IMG/VR virus record: IMGVR_UViG_3300045825_000423
Coordinates: 1-27,479 of that record
Origin: a virus
DNA: 27,479 nt
Strand: one strand, 5' to 3'
Position 1 is the stretch's first letter. The number at the start of each line of letters is the position of its first letter. The translations under genes were made by a program, and so were the position numbers. Below are positions 8,401 to 14,917 of the stretch, piece after piece. The notes beneath the pieces are model-generated. The model was not told the DNA's origin. It worked only from the letters and a program-made list of their open reading frames with translations, and made no database searches.

Positions 8401-10192
8401 TTTCATAATTAGCACCAACTTGTCTCCATTCAAATTCAACAGCAGTTGGAGTTCCAAATCCGGTAAATGCGGGAGTGTAACTTGCCCAATCGGTAGCATT
8501 AAAAGTTGTTTGAGAAATACTTGTGCTAGTTAAAGCTGTACTTGTTAATTGAACAACCACATCGTCAATATAAGATTCTGCATAAACTTCAACTACCGAA
8601 GAAATTGTCCAAGATAGGCTCAGACAGTTATTTGGTACATCAAAGCTGAATGTCTTTTTAGCATCTAAAGCTGAAATACGAATACCTGTAGAAACACCTG
8701 TAGCGTTTGCTGACATTGTTGCTGCAAGGGTAGCAGTATTTAATGCTGTAATTGTTGTTCCAACTGGAATAGCACTACCTGTAATTATTTGCCCTACCTG
8801 AAGCGTGTTAAAAGCTGATACAGTCATTCCCGTAAGTTGATTACTTGCATTAGCTGTTGTTGCTGTTAGCGCGGCAGAACCAGTAGCAATACTTTGTGAA
8901 GCTACTAAATTACTAGATGAAGTTTCATTATAAAATAATATGTTTAAATTTCCACTGGTAGCAGAGGATACCACATCTAAAATTACTGTGAGGTTTTTCC
9001 CTCGAAATTTTCTGTCTACTGCAATTACTTTCTTAAAAGATTTTATTGAAGTGGTATGTTGCAGGCGGAACGATTTTGTTCCGTGTAAAACTGGAGATGG
9101 AGATTCTATAATTTCTAAACCAGTTTGTGTATAATCTGTTAACGCGGAAAGATCTGCTTGGTCTGCAGAAAGAATATCTGCGTTACCAATTCCACCGCCT
9201 CCGCCTACTGCGGAAAGTGCTCCGGTTTTTACAACAAAAGTTTCTAAAGTATCTGTAGCAAAAACTAATTGCCCGTCTGCTGCAGTTAAAGCATAAGTCG
9301 TTAAATTAGATTTAGTATCTTTTTTCATATCTAAACGAGACGGTGTTACCAAACTCGCAGAAGTAATTGTCGGAGAAGTTCCAAATACATTAGCTCCAGA
9401 ACCTGTTTCGTCCGTAAGAGCTGTAGCAAGTTGAGCTGAGGTAAAACTACCCAAACTTGTAGCATTGCCAATTGAAGTTACGACACCTGTTAAATTAGCA
9501 TTAGTGGTTACCGTAGCTGCGTTACCGGAAATATTTGTTTGGTCACCAGTATTTGATCCAGTAGAAGTTCCTGAACCTGCTGGAGCACCTACCATAGCTG
9601 CTGTAATACCGCTTACTGTACCTGTAAAAGTTGGTGAAGCTATTGGTGCTTTTTCAGTATCTAATTCGTTTAAAGCTGCTTGTACTGTTGTAGCAGCAAT
9701 ACTGCCAGAGGGTACGTTCGAAATAGCAGAAGCTGCATGGGCACCGGTAGCAAGCCCTTTGTGTGTTTCAACATCTCCAGAAACTTCTTCTACTGCAGCC
9801 TGTACGTTTGTTGCCGCAATAGTTCCAGCCGGTGTAAAGGCAATTTCGTTTGCAGCATCTTTTGTTAAAAGTTGTGCGTCTACGTATGCTTTTGTGGCTT
9901 TTGCAGAAGGGATAGTATCGTCTAAAGCAGATACTGCGTTTAAGTCAGTATCAATTATTGCTGTTAACGCTGTCACGGGAACATTTGTAATTGTGTTACC
10001 TGCTCCAGAAATAGTTTTATTTGTAAGAGTTTGCGTTTGTGTATCTGTTACGATATTCCGCAAAGCAGCTTGAATATATAATTTTAAAGAATTTCCATTA
10101 CGGTAAATTACACCTTCTGAAGTGATATTATCTGCAGCTTGATCTTTAAAACCAACACCTGCATCAAAATATTTAAAAGTCTTGATTGCCAT
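5402..10192 (-). CDS. Giant tail fibre / receptor-binding protein (1596 aa)
   Basis: The largest gene in the window, starting at ATG 10192 with GGAG 7 bases upstream. The N-terminal 300 residues carry fibre modules seen widely in phages, including VQAAVEEVSGDVETHKG, VQAALNELDTEKAPIASPTF and FTGTVSGITAAMVG. The rest is a series of Ser/Thr/Asn-rich beta-sandwich-like modules, each with a sG-Y-x-I step and a GDxIxI step. Examples lie near residue 862 (LRFEGASARGSTDTAIVKF), residue 1015 (GYGSTNTKIRRFTN), residues 1157-1265, and the C-terminus (APSTGYYQISFAGNG). The repeated modules resemble C1q/TNF-like jelly rolls, which are common at fibre tips and suggest host-surface binding. I see no chaperone or autoprotease domain at the end. 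Confidence 0.85.
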   Translation of the reverse strand: MAIKTFKYFDAGVGFKDQAADNITSEGVIYRNGNSLKLYIQAALRNIVTDTQTQTLTNKTISGAGNTITNVPVTALTAIIDTDLNAVSALDDTIPSAKATKAYVDAQLLTKDAANEIAFTPAGTIAATNVQAAVEEVSGDVETHKGLATGAHAASAISNVPSGSIAATTVQAALNELDTEKAPIASPTFTGTVSGITAAMVGAPAGSGTSTGSNTGDQTNISGNAATVTTNANLTGVVTSIGNATSLGSFTSAQLATALTDETGSGANVFGTSPTITSASLVTPSRLDMKKDTKSNLTTYALTAADGQLVFATDTLETFVVKTGALSAVGGGGGIGNADILSADQADLSALTDYTQTGLEIIESPSPVLHGTKSFRLQHTTSIKSFKKVIAVDRKFRGKNLTVILDVVSSATSGNLNILFYNETSSSNLVASQSIATGSAALTATTANASNQLTGMTVSAFNTLQVGQIITGSAIPVGTTITALNTATLAATMSANATGVSTGIRISALDAKKTFSFDVPNNCLSLSWTISSVVEVYAESYIDDVVVQLTSTALTSTSISQTTFNATDWASYTPAFTGFGTPTAVEFEWRQVGANYEIRGKAILGTTTATEARISLPNSATSAASPIIPSIHKVGVMGVAGSFAGQLGVLIEPSVTYMTFDSQGGGFNGLTKRNGNDLGSSGTGFDLFASVPITGLTSSTTTTTIIPLTTAQLVQQSDSELYLTGATAVGIVTATGYSVSSNIGSDFSVNTSTGVITVLTAGQVTVTANASNNGAVLSAMDIYVNGVTRDAYVTTPATNNVGIESVTQFLANAGDLITIKGTLSTGNLNPVRVRVSKQGSLKQLNPSTDSKITIPTHQLRFEGASARGSTDTAIVKFDTQAITQGDAWDVVNTAANGTVVTMKKAGKLNINSSLNTPSATNISITKNQVSLTGAPSSTESIVLNQSAGAFRAFVSGSTDVVVGDKIRIYSSTPPSSDTFNNFVLSLAETSIPANFSNVLPQWSQSDSSVRLNTANGYGSTNTKIRRFTNTVDNLGSDVTYTDSATLGASVTVNSSGIYTITYSDQFNSTGFLGLTKNTVTPTTTIASCATSEVLAIDTTAAANFTASVSWTGYLVTGDTIRPHTDGSTTGATTNGAQFTISKVGKPNLSSVDVTSFVNLKTTDTQSSFLSQTASFGVATITGGLTSNTNNGVYSYDSATGIYTALKAANISITAAFQASGANSVQPTIIKNTTTVGTNNSLALIGYNTSVSANFQINAGETFKVTNGFNTTSTQTITVLATADNNATASPTQQVSSDTMSFVFKSTAIDPAVDAIGTFNTYTIAATSSAWVIATSAPTQTISSMNVNGIQLFSRAYTANSTAASPTRVDVFIGKGLKSKQVDAYAAVSKATPMSIDWSAYSTNTENGTRIFYNETTGILTLDGGSAFIANTTRFLGQDLATSVYNTGYFVFNASKSPSLVTIPSQQTVAASYWLSANFTASTTTPINFDSMEFDTHGAVTTSPTAWKFTAPSTGYYQISFAGNGNASANILTYKNGTLLKTIGICSNATNGVGSGTVKLVKGDYIDIRSSASTLFSGGTLGTNGTANISIIKSGGY

Positions 10193-10233
10193 TTACTGCT
10201 CCTATAGCATTTTGTTTTTTATTTAAAAACTAT

Positions 10234-10701
10234 TTATGAATTTAGTATACCGATGCCTCGAAATTTAATTAGCCCTACGTATCCAGTTCCCGAAATATTA
10301 GAGGATTTATATTGAACTTGTCCTGCGGGGGTAATATCTAAAATAATACCAGAGTCCCCGAAGCCTTCTAATTGTAGTATCCAATCTGTGTCTGTACGTA
10401 ATCCAGAAAGTACGAAAGATTCATATGATTTTGTAGTACCTGTAGTTCTGGAAACGCTTCCCTGAACTGAAAATGACCGTACGACTGCAGGATTAAATTT
10501 AAAATCTGGAATATCTGTAAAAGTTGAAATGTTGTTTTGAATTGTAGCGCCGGTTTCGAGAATATCGTTAGCGCCTTTTAGAGAGTTTAAAACTTTAGCA
10601 ACTTCGGAAAAATAATCAGTAAGGGAACTTCCCCACGGTGCAGGTTCACCCTCTACTGGAATATTAAAAGGGACGTTATTTACAGTTAAAATTATGGACA
10701 T
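10234..10701 (-). CDS. Hypothetical virion protein (155 aa)
   Basis: A leftward gene starting at ATG 10701 with GAGG upstream, directly below late promoter copy 3. The protein starts MSIILTVNNVPFNIPVEGE and contains DYFSEVAKVLNSLKGAN, then a beta-rich C-terminal half. This pattern, a short beta-strand opening followed by an amphipathic helix, resembles N-terminal regions of some phage tail-spike or fibre-adaptor proteins. A fibre-attachment role is therefore plausible, and it lies directly before the giant fibre with a 41-base gap. No catalytic residues are evident. Confidence 0.65.
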   Translation of the reverse strand: MSIILTVNNVPFNIPVEGEPAPWGSSLTDYFSEVAKVLNSLKGANDILETGATIQNNISTFTDIPDFKFNPAVVRSFSVQGSVSRTTGTTKSYESFVLSGLRTDTDWILQLEGFGDSGIILDITPAGQVQYKSSNISGTGYVGLIKFRGIGILNS

Positions 10702-10713
10702 GTTGAATCCTCG

Positions 10714-10750
10714 CTATATTAAGTTGTTAAATATAGGAGGATTTTGTGTA
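10714..10750 (-). promoter_or_regulatory. Phage late promoter element, copy 3
   Basis: Leftward element TACACAAAA (10750-10742), 12 variable bases, then TTAACAACTTAATATAG. The GAGG ribosome-binding site of the 155-aa gene follows within 2 bases. It lies shortly after the stop of HNH-2 and probably drives the 155-aa protein and the giant fibre group. Confidence 0.8.
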
Positions 10751-10756
10751 TTTTTG

Positions 10757-11326
10757 TTAGAGTTTACCCTTCTTTAAGTTGTCGATAGCCCATAGAGGTT
10801 GTAAATTAGTATAATGAGATAGTTTTACAAGATCTTCTTCTGTTTTGGCGGTGGAAATAGCTGTTTTGTGGTCTATGTGGATTTCCCCGGAATATACTTT
10901 ACCCCAAGTCATACCTTCGGTGAATAAGCTTTCGAAATATGACTTGAACTCTTCGGCGGTACATCCTAGGAATTCCATAGAAGATGTTTTCTTGAGGATA
11001 CCTTTATGGCGGAACATCATTCTAGTGCGGCTTCTATAGCGTTTTACCAATACGTAGAGGGGATCTGACTTCATTCTCTTATGATGACGTTCTAATTGAT
11101 ACTTATTAGCTCTTTCTACAAATTCAGGAGAATTTCTATACTCTTTTTTCTTTTGTAGAATCTTAGCTTTGTTTAAACTATAGTGTTCTTTATTTTGTTG
11201 CGAAGTTCTTCTGGGATGGGCAATTATAAAACATTCTTTACAATCATATCTATATTTATTAGATTCTTTTCTAAAATAAAAATCTTTTAAAGGCTTTTGA
11301 ATACTACAATGTGAACAGACTTGCAT
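10757..11326 (-). CDS. HNH homing endonuclease HNH-2 (189 aa)
   Basis: A probable free-standing HNH endonuclease. The N-terminus forms a zinc-ribbon-like unit with CSHC at residues 4-7 and CKEC near residue 30. The middle is strongly basic and helical (LERHHKRMKSDP). The C-terminus holds the HNH core IHIDHKTAIS followed by YTNLQPLWAIDNLKKGKL, matching the H-x-D-H ... N-L-Q-x-L-W-x-x-x-N-x-x-K pattern of phage HNH nucleases. ATG 11326 has GGAG 4 bases upstream, formed right at the end of late promoter copy 4. The gene sits between the major capsid gene and the next virion gene with a promoter copy on each side, which suggests a mobile cassette. Confidence 0.85.
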   Translation of the reverse strand: MQVCSHCSIQKPLKDFYFRKESNKYRYDCKECFIIAHPRRTSQQNKEHYSLNKAKILQKKKEYRNSPEFVERANKYQLERHHKRMKSDPLYVLVKRYRSRTRMMFRHKGILKKTSSMEFLGCTAEEFKSYFESLFTEGMTWGKVYSGEIHIDHKTAISTAKTEEDLVKLSHYTNLQPLWAIDNLKKGKL

Positions 11327-11339
11327 ATAACTCCATGCT

Positions 11340-11376
11340 ATACTATAAGTTGTTAATTGTAAAGGTTTTTAATGCA
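11340..11376 (-). promoter_or_regulatory. Phage late promoter element, copy 4
   Basis: Leftward element with the weakest first box (TGCATTAAA) but the invariant TTAACAACTTATAG at the same offset, followed by a second TATAG. It begins 2 bases after the U-tract of the capsid-gene terminator and leads into HNH-2. Confidence 0.7.
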
Positions 11377-11377
11377 T

Positions 11378-11405
11378 AAAAAAAGGGAGCCGAAGCTCCC
11401 TTTTT
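11378..11405 (-). terminator. Rho-independent terminator after the major capsid gene
   Basis: A perfect hairpin, GGGAGC-TTCG-GCTCCC on the minus strand (11400-11385), with a stable UUCG tetraloop, followed by seven T residues. The plus strand also has five T residues after the stem, so it could act in both directions. It ends the capsid transcript 30 bases after the stop codon and adjoins late promoter copy 4. Confidence 0.9.
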
Positions 11406-11434
11406 CTTAAGTTAGATTAGCTAACTAGTTGATT

Positions 11435-12682
11435 TTAGGGATGGGTTATTCCTGTAATAAGTAATGTTTTACCCGGAGCACGGCAAAAAAGAGCACTGTT
11501 CACGTAGCAACGAAGTTCGTAACCTGCGTTATTTGGAGCTTGAGTAAGGAAGTTGTCAGGAAGTCCCGGAAGCTGAAAAGTTATATCAGTAGAACCGATA
11601 CGTTTCATATCTTCAACTGCGAAGATATAAGCATAAGCTTCTTTACAGTAGATTGAAGATTGAACTTCAATTTTACCTGATTGACAAAAGAATTCAATTG
11701 CCATAGATCCGTTTTCTAATTTCTTAGTTGAGTAAGAAGAATCGAAACGTCTTAAAGCAGCTTGATCTTTCATTAAAGATGACCAAGTTTTTGGGTTAAC
11801 GATAGCGATTACATCTTTCTCTAAACCTTTTTCAGATGGACGAGCCATTGCTTTAATAAGTTTTTCGAAAGTTAATTCACCACCAGCATTAACAGTGTTA
11901 CCTTTCCATAATTCATACTGAGAAGCAGAAATTTCGAAAAGAGTTCCAGTATTAGCTAGAATTTCGTGTAGACCGATCATTTCTTTACCAGCAGCAGATC
12001 CACCAATTTGGTAAGCTCCAGCAGGAAGAATAACGTCAGTTGCTACAACACCAGCAGCCGCAGCGTCAGTTGTCATAGTGATTTTTTTAAGGTCAAAATC
12101 AGCTCCAGAAATTACGAAAGTTCCTCTCAATGTAGATTTTGCTGCATTGAAGATATCAACTTTCATATCTTTTGCTCCAGAGTAAATCCCCGGTGCCCAT
12201 TCAGCGTCAGCAATGGTTACTGCAGTAGTTACACAAGCAGAAACTTCACCGATGTTGTTACCACCGTACATTAACGATACTTCATGTTTTTTAGACATAG
12301 AATCTACCATTGCTTGTACAATGTATTTAGTAGCGTTTTCAAAAGATCTGTTATCTTTTGTATTTGCTGCTGCCAATAATTCGTAAGCGATTACTGATCT
12401 TAAAAGCATTTGAGAACCACGTACTCTAGCGTGTTTTACTACAGAAGAAATAGCGTCGTTAAGAGCGAATGCTCCGTCGTCACCGTCTGCATAAGTTACA
12501 CCGTGCTCTAATTGAAGAGCTAAAGGTTGAGAGAAAAAGTTACCCGGAGTTTTGTTTCTTTCCGCGAACTTGATGATACTTTGAAGTTTTGATTGAATAG
12601 GAATAAGTTCAATTACTGAATCCCCATACACTTCTTTTACTAAACCGTTTAATCGGGTTAGGTCTGCTGCTACTGCTGCCAT
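11435..12682 (-). CDS. Major capsid protein (415 aa)
   Basis: A probable major capsid protein of the tailed-phage type, which forms the icosahedral shell. The evidence is length, position downstream of scaffold and portal, and composition: an N-terminal helical region (IELIPIQSKLQSIIKFAE), then GNFFSQPLALQLEHGVTYAD, and a long alternating alpha/beta body ending with FCRAPGKTLLITGI. ATG 12682 follows an AAAGGA site. Its late promoter is copy 5, giving an untranslated leader of about 130 bases, much longer than for other late genes, and a strong terminator follows. Its own promoter and terminator fit a need for very high expression. The HK97 fold is assumed from what is known of tailed phages, not read directly. 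Confidence 0.85.
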   Translation of the reverse strand: MAAVAADLTRLNGLVKEVYGDSVIELIPIQSKLQSIIKFAERNKTPGNFFSQPLALQLEHGVTYADGDDGAFALNDAISSVVKHARVRGSQMLLRSVIAYELLAAANTKDNRSFENATKYIVQAMVDSMSKKHEVSLMYGGNNIGEVSACVTTAVTIADAEWAPGIYSGAKDMKVDIFNAAKSTLRGTFVISGADFDLKKITMTTDAAAAGVVATDVILPAGAYQIGGSAAGKEMIGLHEILANTGTLFEISASQYELWKGNTVNAGGELTFEKLIKAMARPSEKGLEKDVIAIVNPKTWSSLMKDQAALRRFDSSYSTKKLENGSMAIEFFCQSGKIEVQSSIYCKEAYAYIFAVEDMKRIGSTDITFQLPGLPDNFLTQAPNNAGYELRCYVNSALFCRAPGKTLLITGITHP

Positions 12683-12814
12683 TTGAAAATCCTTTGTTTA
12701 ATTTATAATAATAAGTTTAATTTAGTCTTGACTTTACGCTGTACTCGTAGTAGAATAGTATGTGGGCTTTTGCTTGCACTACGTTCTTTCTATTTTCCCC
12801 CGGAAATTCCAGAG
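12683..12814 (-). promoter_or_regulatory. Long 5' leader of the major capsid transcript
   Basis: About 130 untranslated bases lie between late promoter copy 5 and the capsid ATG. The 5' end can form a small hairpin (TTTCC-GGG-GGAAA on the minus strand, close to the transcript start), a feature that can protect mRNA from decay. The rest is AT-rich and ends in the AAAGGA ribosome-binding site. No ORF is visible. Confidence 0.45.
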
Positions 12815-12851
12815 CTACTATAAGTTGTTAAAATCTTACAAAATATGCGTA
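12815..12851 (-). promoter_or_regulatory. Phage late promoter element, copy 5 (capsid promoter)
   Basis: Leftward element with a degenerate first box (TACGCATAT) and the invariant TTAACAACTTATAGTAG at the shared spacing. It is the nearest promoter to the major capsid gene. The weaker first box is odd for what should be the most strongly expressed gene. Confidence 0.75.
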
Positions 12852-13166
12852 ATTTATGCACTATACTGCTAAATTGCCCGTAAAGCACCTTAAAATGATA
12901 CAAAATAGCTGTTTTATATCAAATAATACCACTATAATGTATATTTCGGCTATAATTTGCTATTTATTATACTTATATTAACTACAGTGTTAATTTGGGT
13001 AGAAATATTAGTGGAAAAAGGTAGTTTACATGTTTCTTACCGCCGAAACTACCAAAGGCTCTAGATTTTAACAGCATAGGTTATTTTATCCCGACCTCTC
13101 GCTATCTAGAATGTATCTCTTTTACGGAACCTCTTAGGGAATGCTCAGTTTTTGCATCCTTTCAAG
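12852..13166 (-). other. Non-coding region between HNH-3 and the capsid promoter, possible structured RNA
   Basis: About 315 bases with no convincing ORF. The half near HNH-3 is less AT-rich and has nested inverted repeats on the minus strand: TCTAGAT pairing with ATCTAGA across about 13106-13057, enclosing AGC/GCT and AGGT/ACCT pairs, and then GTAGTTT pairing with AAACTAC at 13021-13052. The half near the capsid promoter is very AT-rich, with several TATAAT-like hexamers. I could not fit it to a group I intron, tRNA or riboswitch. It may be the untranslated tail of the HNH-3 insertion. Confidence 0.4.
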
Positions 13167-13754
13167 TTATGGTAGCGTCCTACCAATCTGAATTAATTTA
13201 TTATTTTTACTACTATTCTCTACTTTAGTTAATATTTGTAAATTCCACGGTACATGTAGTCCACTTACTGTTTTACCCTGTAGAGGTATTATGTGATCGA
13301 CTTGATGTGATACTCCAGTATCTCTAGTGCGCTTAGCTGCTTCTATATAAAAGTCTTGTATTTTTTGTAGGTCATCTACAGTGAGCCATTTTGGAGTACA
13401 ATTTAACTTAGCAGTTCTACGTTTAGCATGATTATGATTCACTTTTCCGGGATTGGATTTTCTCCATTTTCTACAAGAGTTACTGACTTTTTCTGGGTTA
13501 TTCTTTAACCATTTTAATTTTAAAATAGATTGTGATTTAGAATTAATTATATTATAATCTTTAACTTTATCAGGATTGGATTTCTTCCACTGATTTGTAT
13601 AACCCCTAGTCTTATCTCTATTTGAATCTGCCCAAGCTTTAGCCTTTAGATTATGGCAAGATTTACAACTAGAATTTACACCGTCTTTAAAAGCAGTACT
13701 TTTGCCAAAAGATTCAATAGAAAGTGAATGCAGACATTTCTTACATATTCTCAT
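13167..13754 (-). CDS. HNH homing endonuclease HNH-3 (195 aa) with NP-K repeats
   Basis: A probable HNH homing endonuclease. The N-terminus has a zinc-ribbon pattern, CKKC at residues 4-7 and CKSC near residue 30. The middle contains several copies of a basic repeat (WKKSNPDKV, LKNNPEKV, WRKSNPGKV) that probably contact DNA. The HNH core is HQVDHIIPLQGKTVSGLHVP followed by WNLQILTKVENSSKNNKL. The only in-frame ATG at the N-terminus (13754-13752) lies inside late promoter copy 6, directly after TATAGT, and has no ribosome-binding site. The frame is intact. It lies between scaffold and the major capsid gene and looks like a late insertion. Confidence 0.85.
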   Translation of the reverse strand: MRICKKCLHSLSIESFGKSTAFKDGVNSSCKSCHNLKAKAWADSNRDKTRGYTNQWKKSNPDKVKDYNIINSKSQSILKLKWLKNNPEKVSNSCRKWRKSNPGKVNHNHAKRRTAKLNCTPKWLTVDDLQKIQDFYIEAAKRTRDTGVSHQVDHIIPLQGKTVSGLHVPWNLQILTKVENSSKNNKLIQIGRTLP

Positions 13755-13789
13755 ACTATAAGTTGTTAAATTTGAACAGTTTTTGTGTA
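13753..13789 (-). promoter_or_regulatory. Phage late promoter element, copy 6, overlapping the HNH-3 start codon
   Basis: Leftward element TACACAAAA (13789-13781), 12 variable bases, then TTAACAACTTATAGTATG. The final ATG is the start codon of HNH-3. It follows the scaffold terminator directly: the terminator U-tract runs into the first T of the promoter. Confidence 0.8.
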
Positions 13790-13790
13790 A

Positions 13791-13816
13791 AAAAGGAGCC
13801 GAAAAAGGCTCCTTTT
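13791..13816 (-). terminator. Rho-independent terminator after the scaffold gene
   Basis: A perfect 10-bp inverted repeat (AAAAGGAGCC and GGCTCCTTTT around a GAAAAA loop on the plus strand). On the minus strand the GC stem GGAGCC/GGCTCC is followed by a run of T. It lies about 40 bases beyond the scaffold stop and forms a terminator-promoter unit with late promoter copy 6. Confidence 0.9.
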
Positions 13817-13853
13817 GTTTATTTACTTTAATGTAATTTCAATAACTTAAGGG

Positions 13854-14783
13854 CTACCAATCGCTATCAAGGCGACGGCGTTGAACTGGAGTTTCTTTTT
13901 TTGCAGGAGATTTTGAGCCAGTATCTACAATTTTAGTAGCGGCACTTATTTTACCTCTCGCAGCTTGTATGCGGGAATTTCTAATTGCTTTTATTCTATC
14001 GGGGGATACTAATTCCTCCACATCCTCATCCTTTAAATTACCAAGCATTTCTTTTACATCACGGCGGTACATTTTATTTACAATAGGAGCTAAGTCTTTC
14101 ATACTTACGTCCACGCCATTTTCAAAAGCAATGCTAGCAAGCTGTGCCATTTTATTAATAATGTATGGTGATTTTGGTAAGCTTCCAGATTCGATAGCTT
14201 CCATAATTTCACCTTGAATATGTGCTTCAGCGTCAGCTTCTAATTTTTGCCTTTCTGAATTTTCTCTAGCTGTTTTCTCTTCATGTATTTTCTTTTCATA
14301 TTCTTCAAGTTTTGCTCTAGCTTTTTCTAATTCAATTTGTTCTGGAGATTTGCTAGCTTCTTCAATTTTTTGAGCTAGTATTTTATCTGCCATATCCTCT
14401 AGTTTTAAACCTAAAGCTGGATTGCTTAGAATTTTCATTGGATCATTTTTTAGCATTTGTAAAAACTGGTCCATTTCCTGTTCCATCTGAGCAATTTGCT
14501 TTTGACTACTAGCCGATTTTGACATAGCTTCTTGTGCTGCTTTTTCCATTTGAAAAGCTTTTTGTAATCTAGCTTTGTCGTTAATGTTAATTTTTTCTTT
14601 AGTAACTTTACCATTTACTTTTAGTTCAAATTCTTCTAACTTCTCTTCTAATGCTTTTAACTCTGCCACCGCTGCGGGAGACTGTTCCCCGGGAACTACT
14701 GACTGTTCTGCATCAAATTCTGCTGTTTCTTCTGGACTAAAATCCGCTGACGAGTCGATTGACCCTTCGTTTTCACCACTCAT
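13854..14783 (-). CDS. Capsid scaffolding protein (309 aa)
   Basis: A probable internal scaffold guiding procapsid assembly. The protein is acidic at the N-terminus (SADFSPEETAEFDAEQ), long and helical with coiled-coil heptads through roughly residues 40-190 (for example LEKARAKLEEYEKKIHEEK), and ends with a basic segment (PAKKETPVQRRRLDSDW). A charged helical rod with a basic C-terminal end is the usual layout for phage scaffolds, whose basic tail binds the capsid shell. It is encoded upstream of the major capsid protein, the standard order. GGAG lies 5 bases before ATG 14783. Late promoter copy 7 is 60 bases upstream and a terminator follows. Confidence 0.85.
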   Translation of the reverse strand: MSGENEGSIDSSADFSPEETAEFDAEQSVVPGEQSPAAVAELKALEEKLEEFELKVNGKVTKEKININDKARLQKAFQMEKAAQEAMSKSASSQKQIAQMEQEMDQFLQMLKNDPMKILSNPALGLKLEDMADKILAQKIEEASKSPEQIELEKARAKLEEYEKKIHEEKTARENSERQKLEADAEAHIQGEIMEAIESGSLPKSPYIINKMAQLASIAFENGVDVSMKDLAPIVNKMYRRDVKEMLGNLKDEDVEELVSPDRIKAIRNSRIQAARGKISAATKIVDTGSKSPAKKETPVQRRRLDSDW

Positions 14784-14843
14784 AAAATCTCCTAATTTAC
14801 CATCCTTTCGGGTAGGTTTAGTCGTAGGGCATTATTGCTTGCT

Positions 14844-14880
14844 ACACTTTAAGTTGTTAAAATTTAACAATATTTGTGTA
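14844..14880 (-). promoter_or_regulatory. Phage late promoter element, copy 7
   Basis: Leftward element TACACAAA (14880-14873), 13 variable bases, then TTAACAACTTAAAGTGTAG at the shared spacing. It drives the scaffold gene. It is back to back with a rightward sigma70 promoter whose -35 hexamer starts 4 bases away. Confidence 0.8.
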
Positions 14881-14883
14881 AAT

Positions 14884-14912
14884 TTGACAAGTGCGTCAAT
14901 TTGAGATAAGAT
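14884..14912 (+). promoter_or_regulatory. Sigma70 promoter for the lysozyme-like gene
   Basis: TTGACA at 14884-14889, a 17-base spacer, and TAAGAT at 14907-14912. A short inverted repeat (TTGAC at 14884-14888 and GTCAA at 14895-14899) overlaps the -35 and spacer and could be an operator. The expected transcription start falls at or within the ATG at 14918. Confidence 0.8.
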
Positions 14913-14917
14913 AAAGT

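Noticed and set aside
9465-10073. Rightward 202-aa ORF opposite the giant fibre
   Set aside because: Antisense shadow of repetitive fibre sequence with Ala/Val-rich composition, no start signals and no domain.
5402-10192. Diversity-generating retroelement targeting the giant fibre
   Set aside because: No reverse transcriptase and no adenine-mutated template repeat were seen in the window.
12852-13754. Group I intron containing HNH-3
   Set aside because: No P7/P3-like core could be found, and neither the scaffold nor the capsid gene is interrupted; both are complete on either side.
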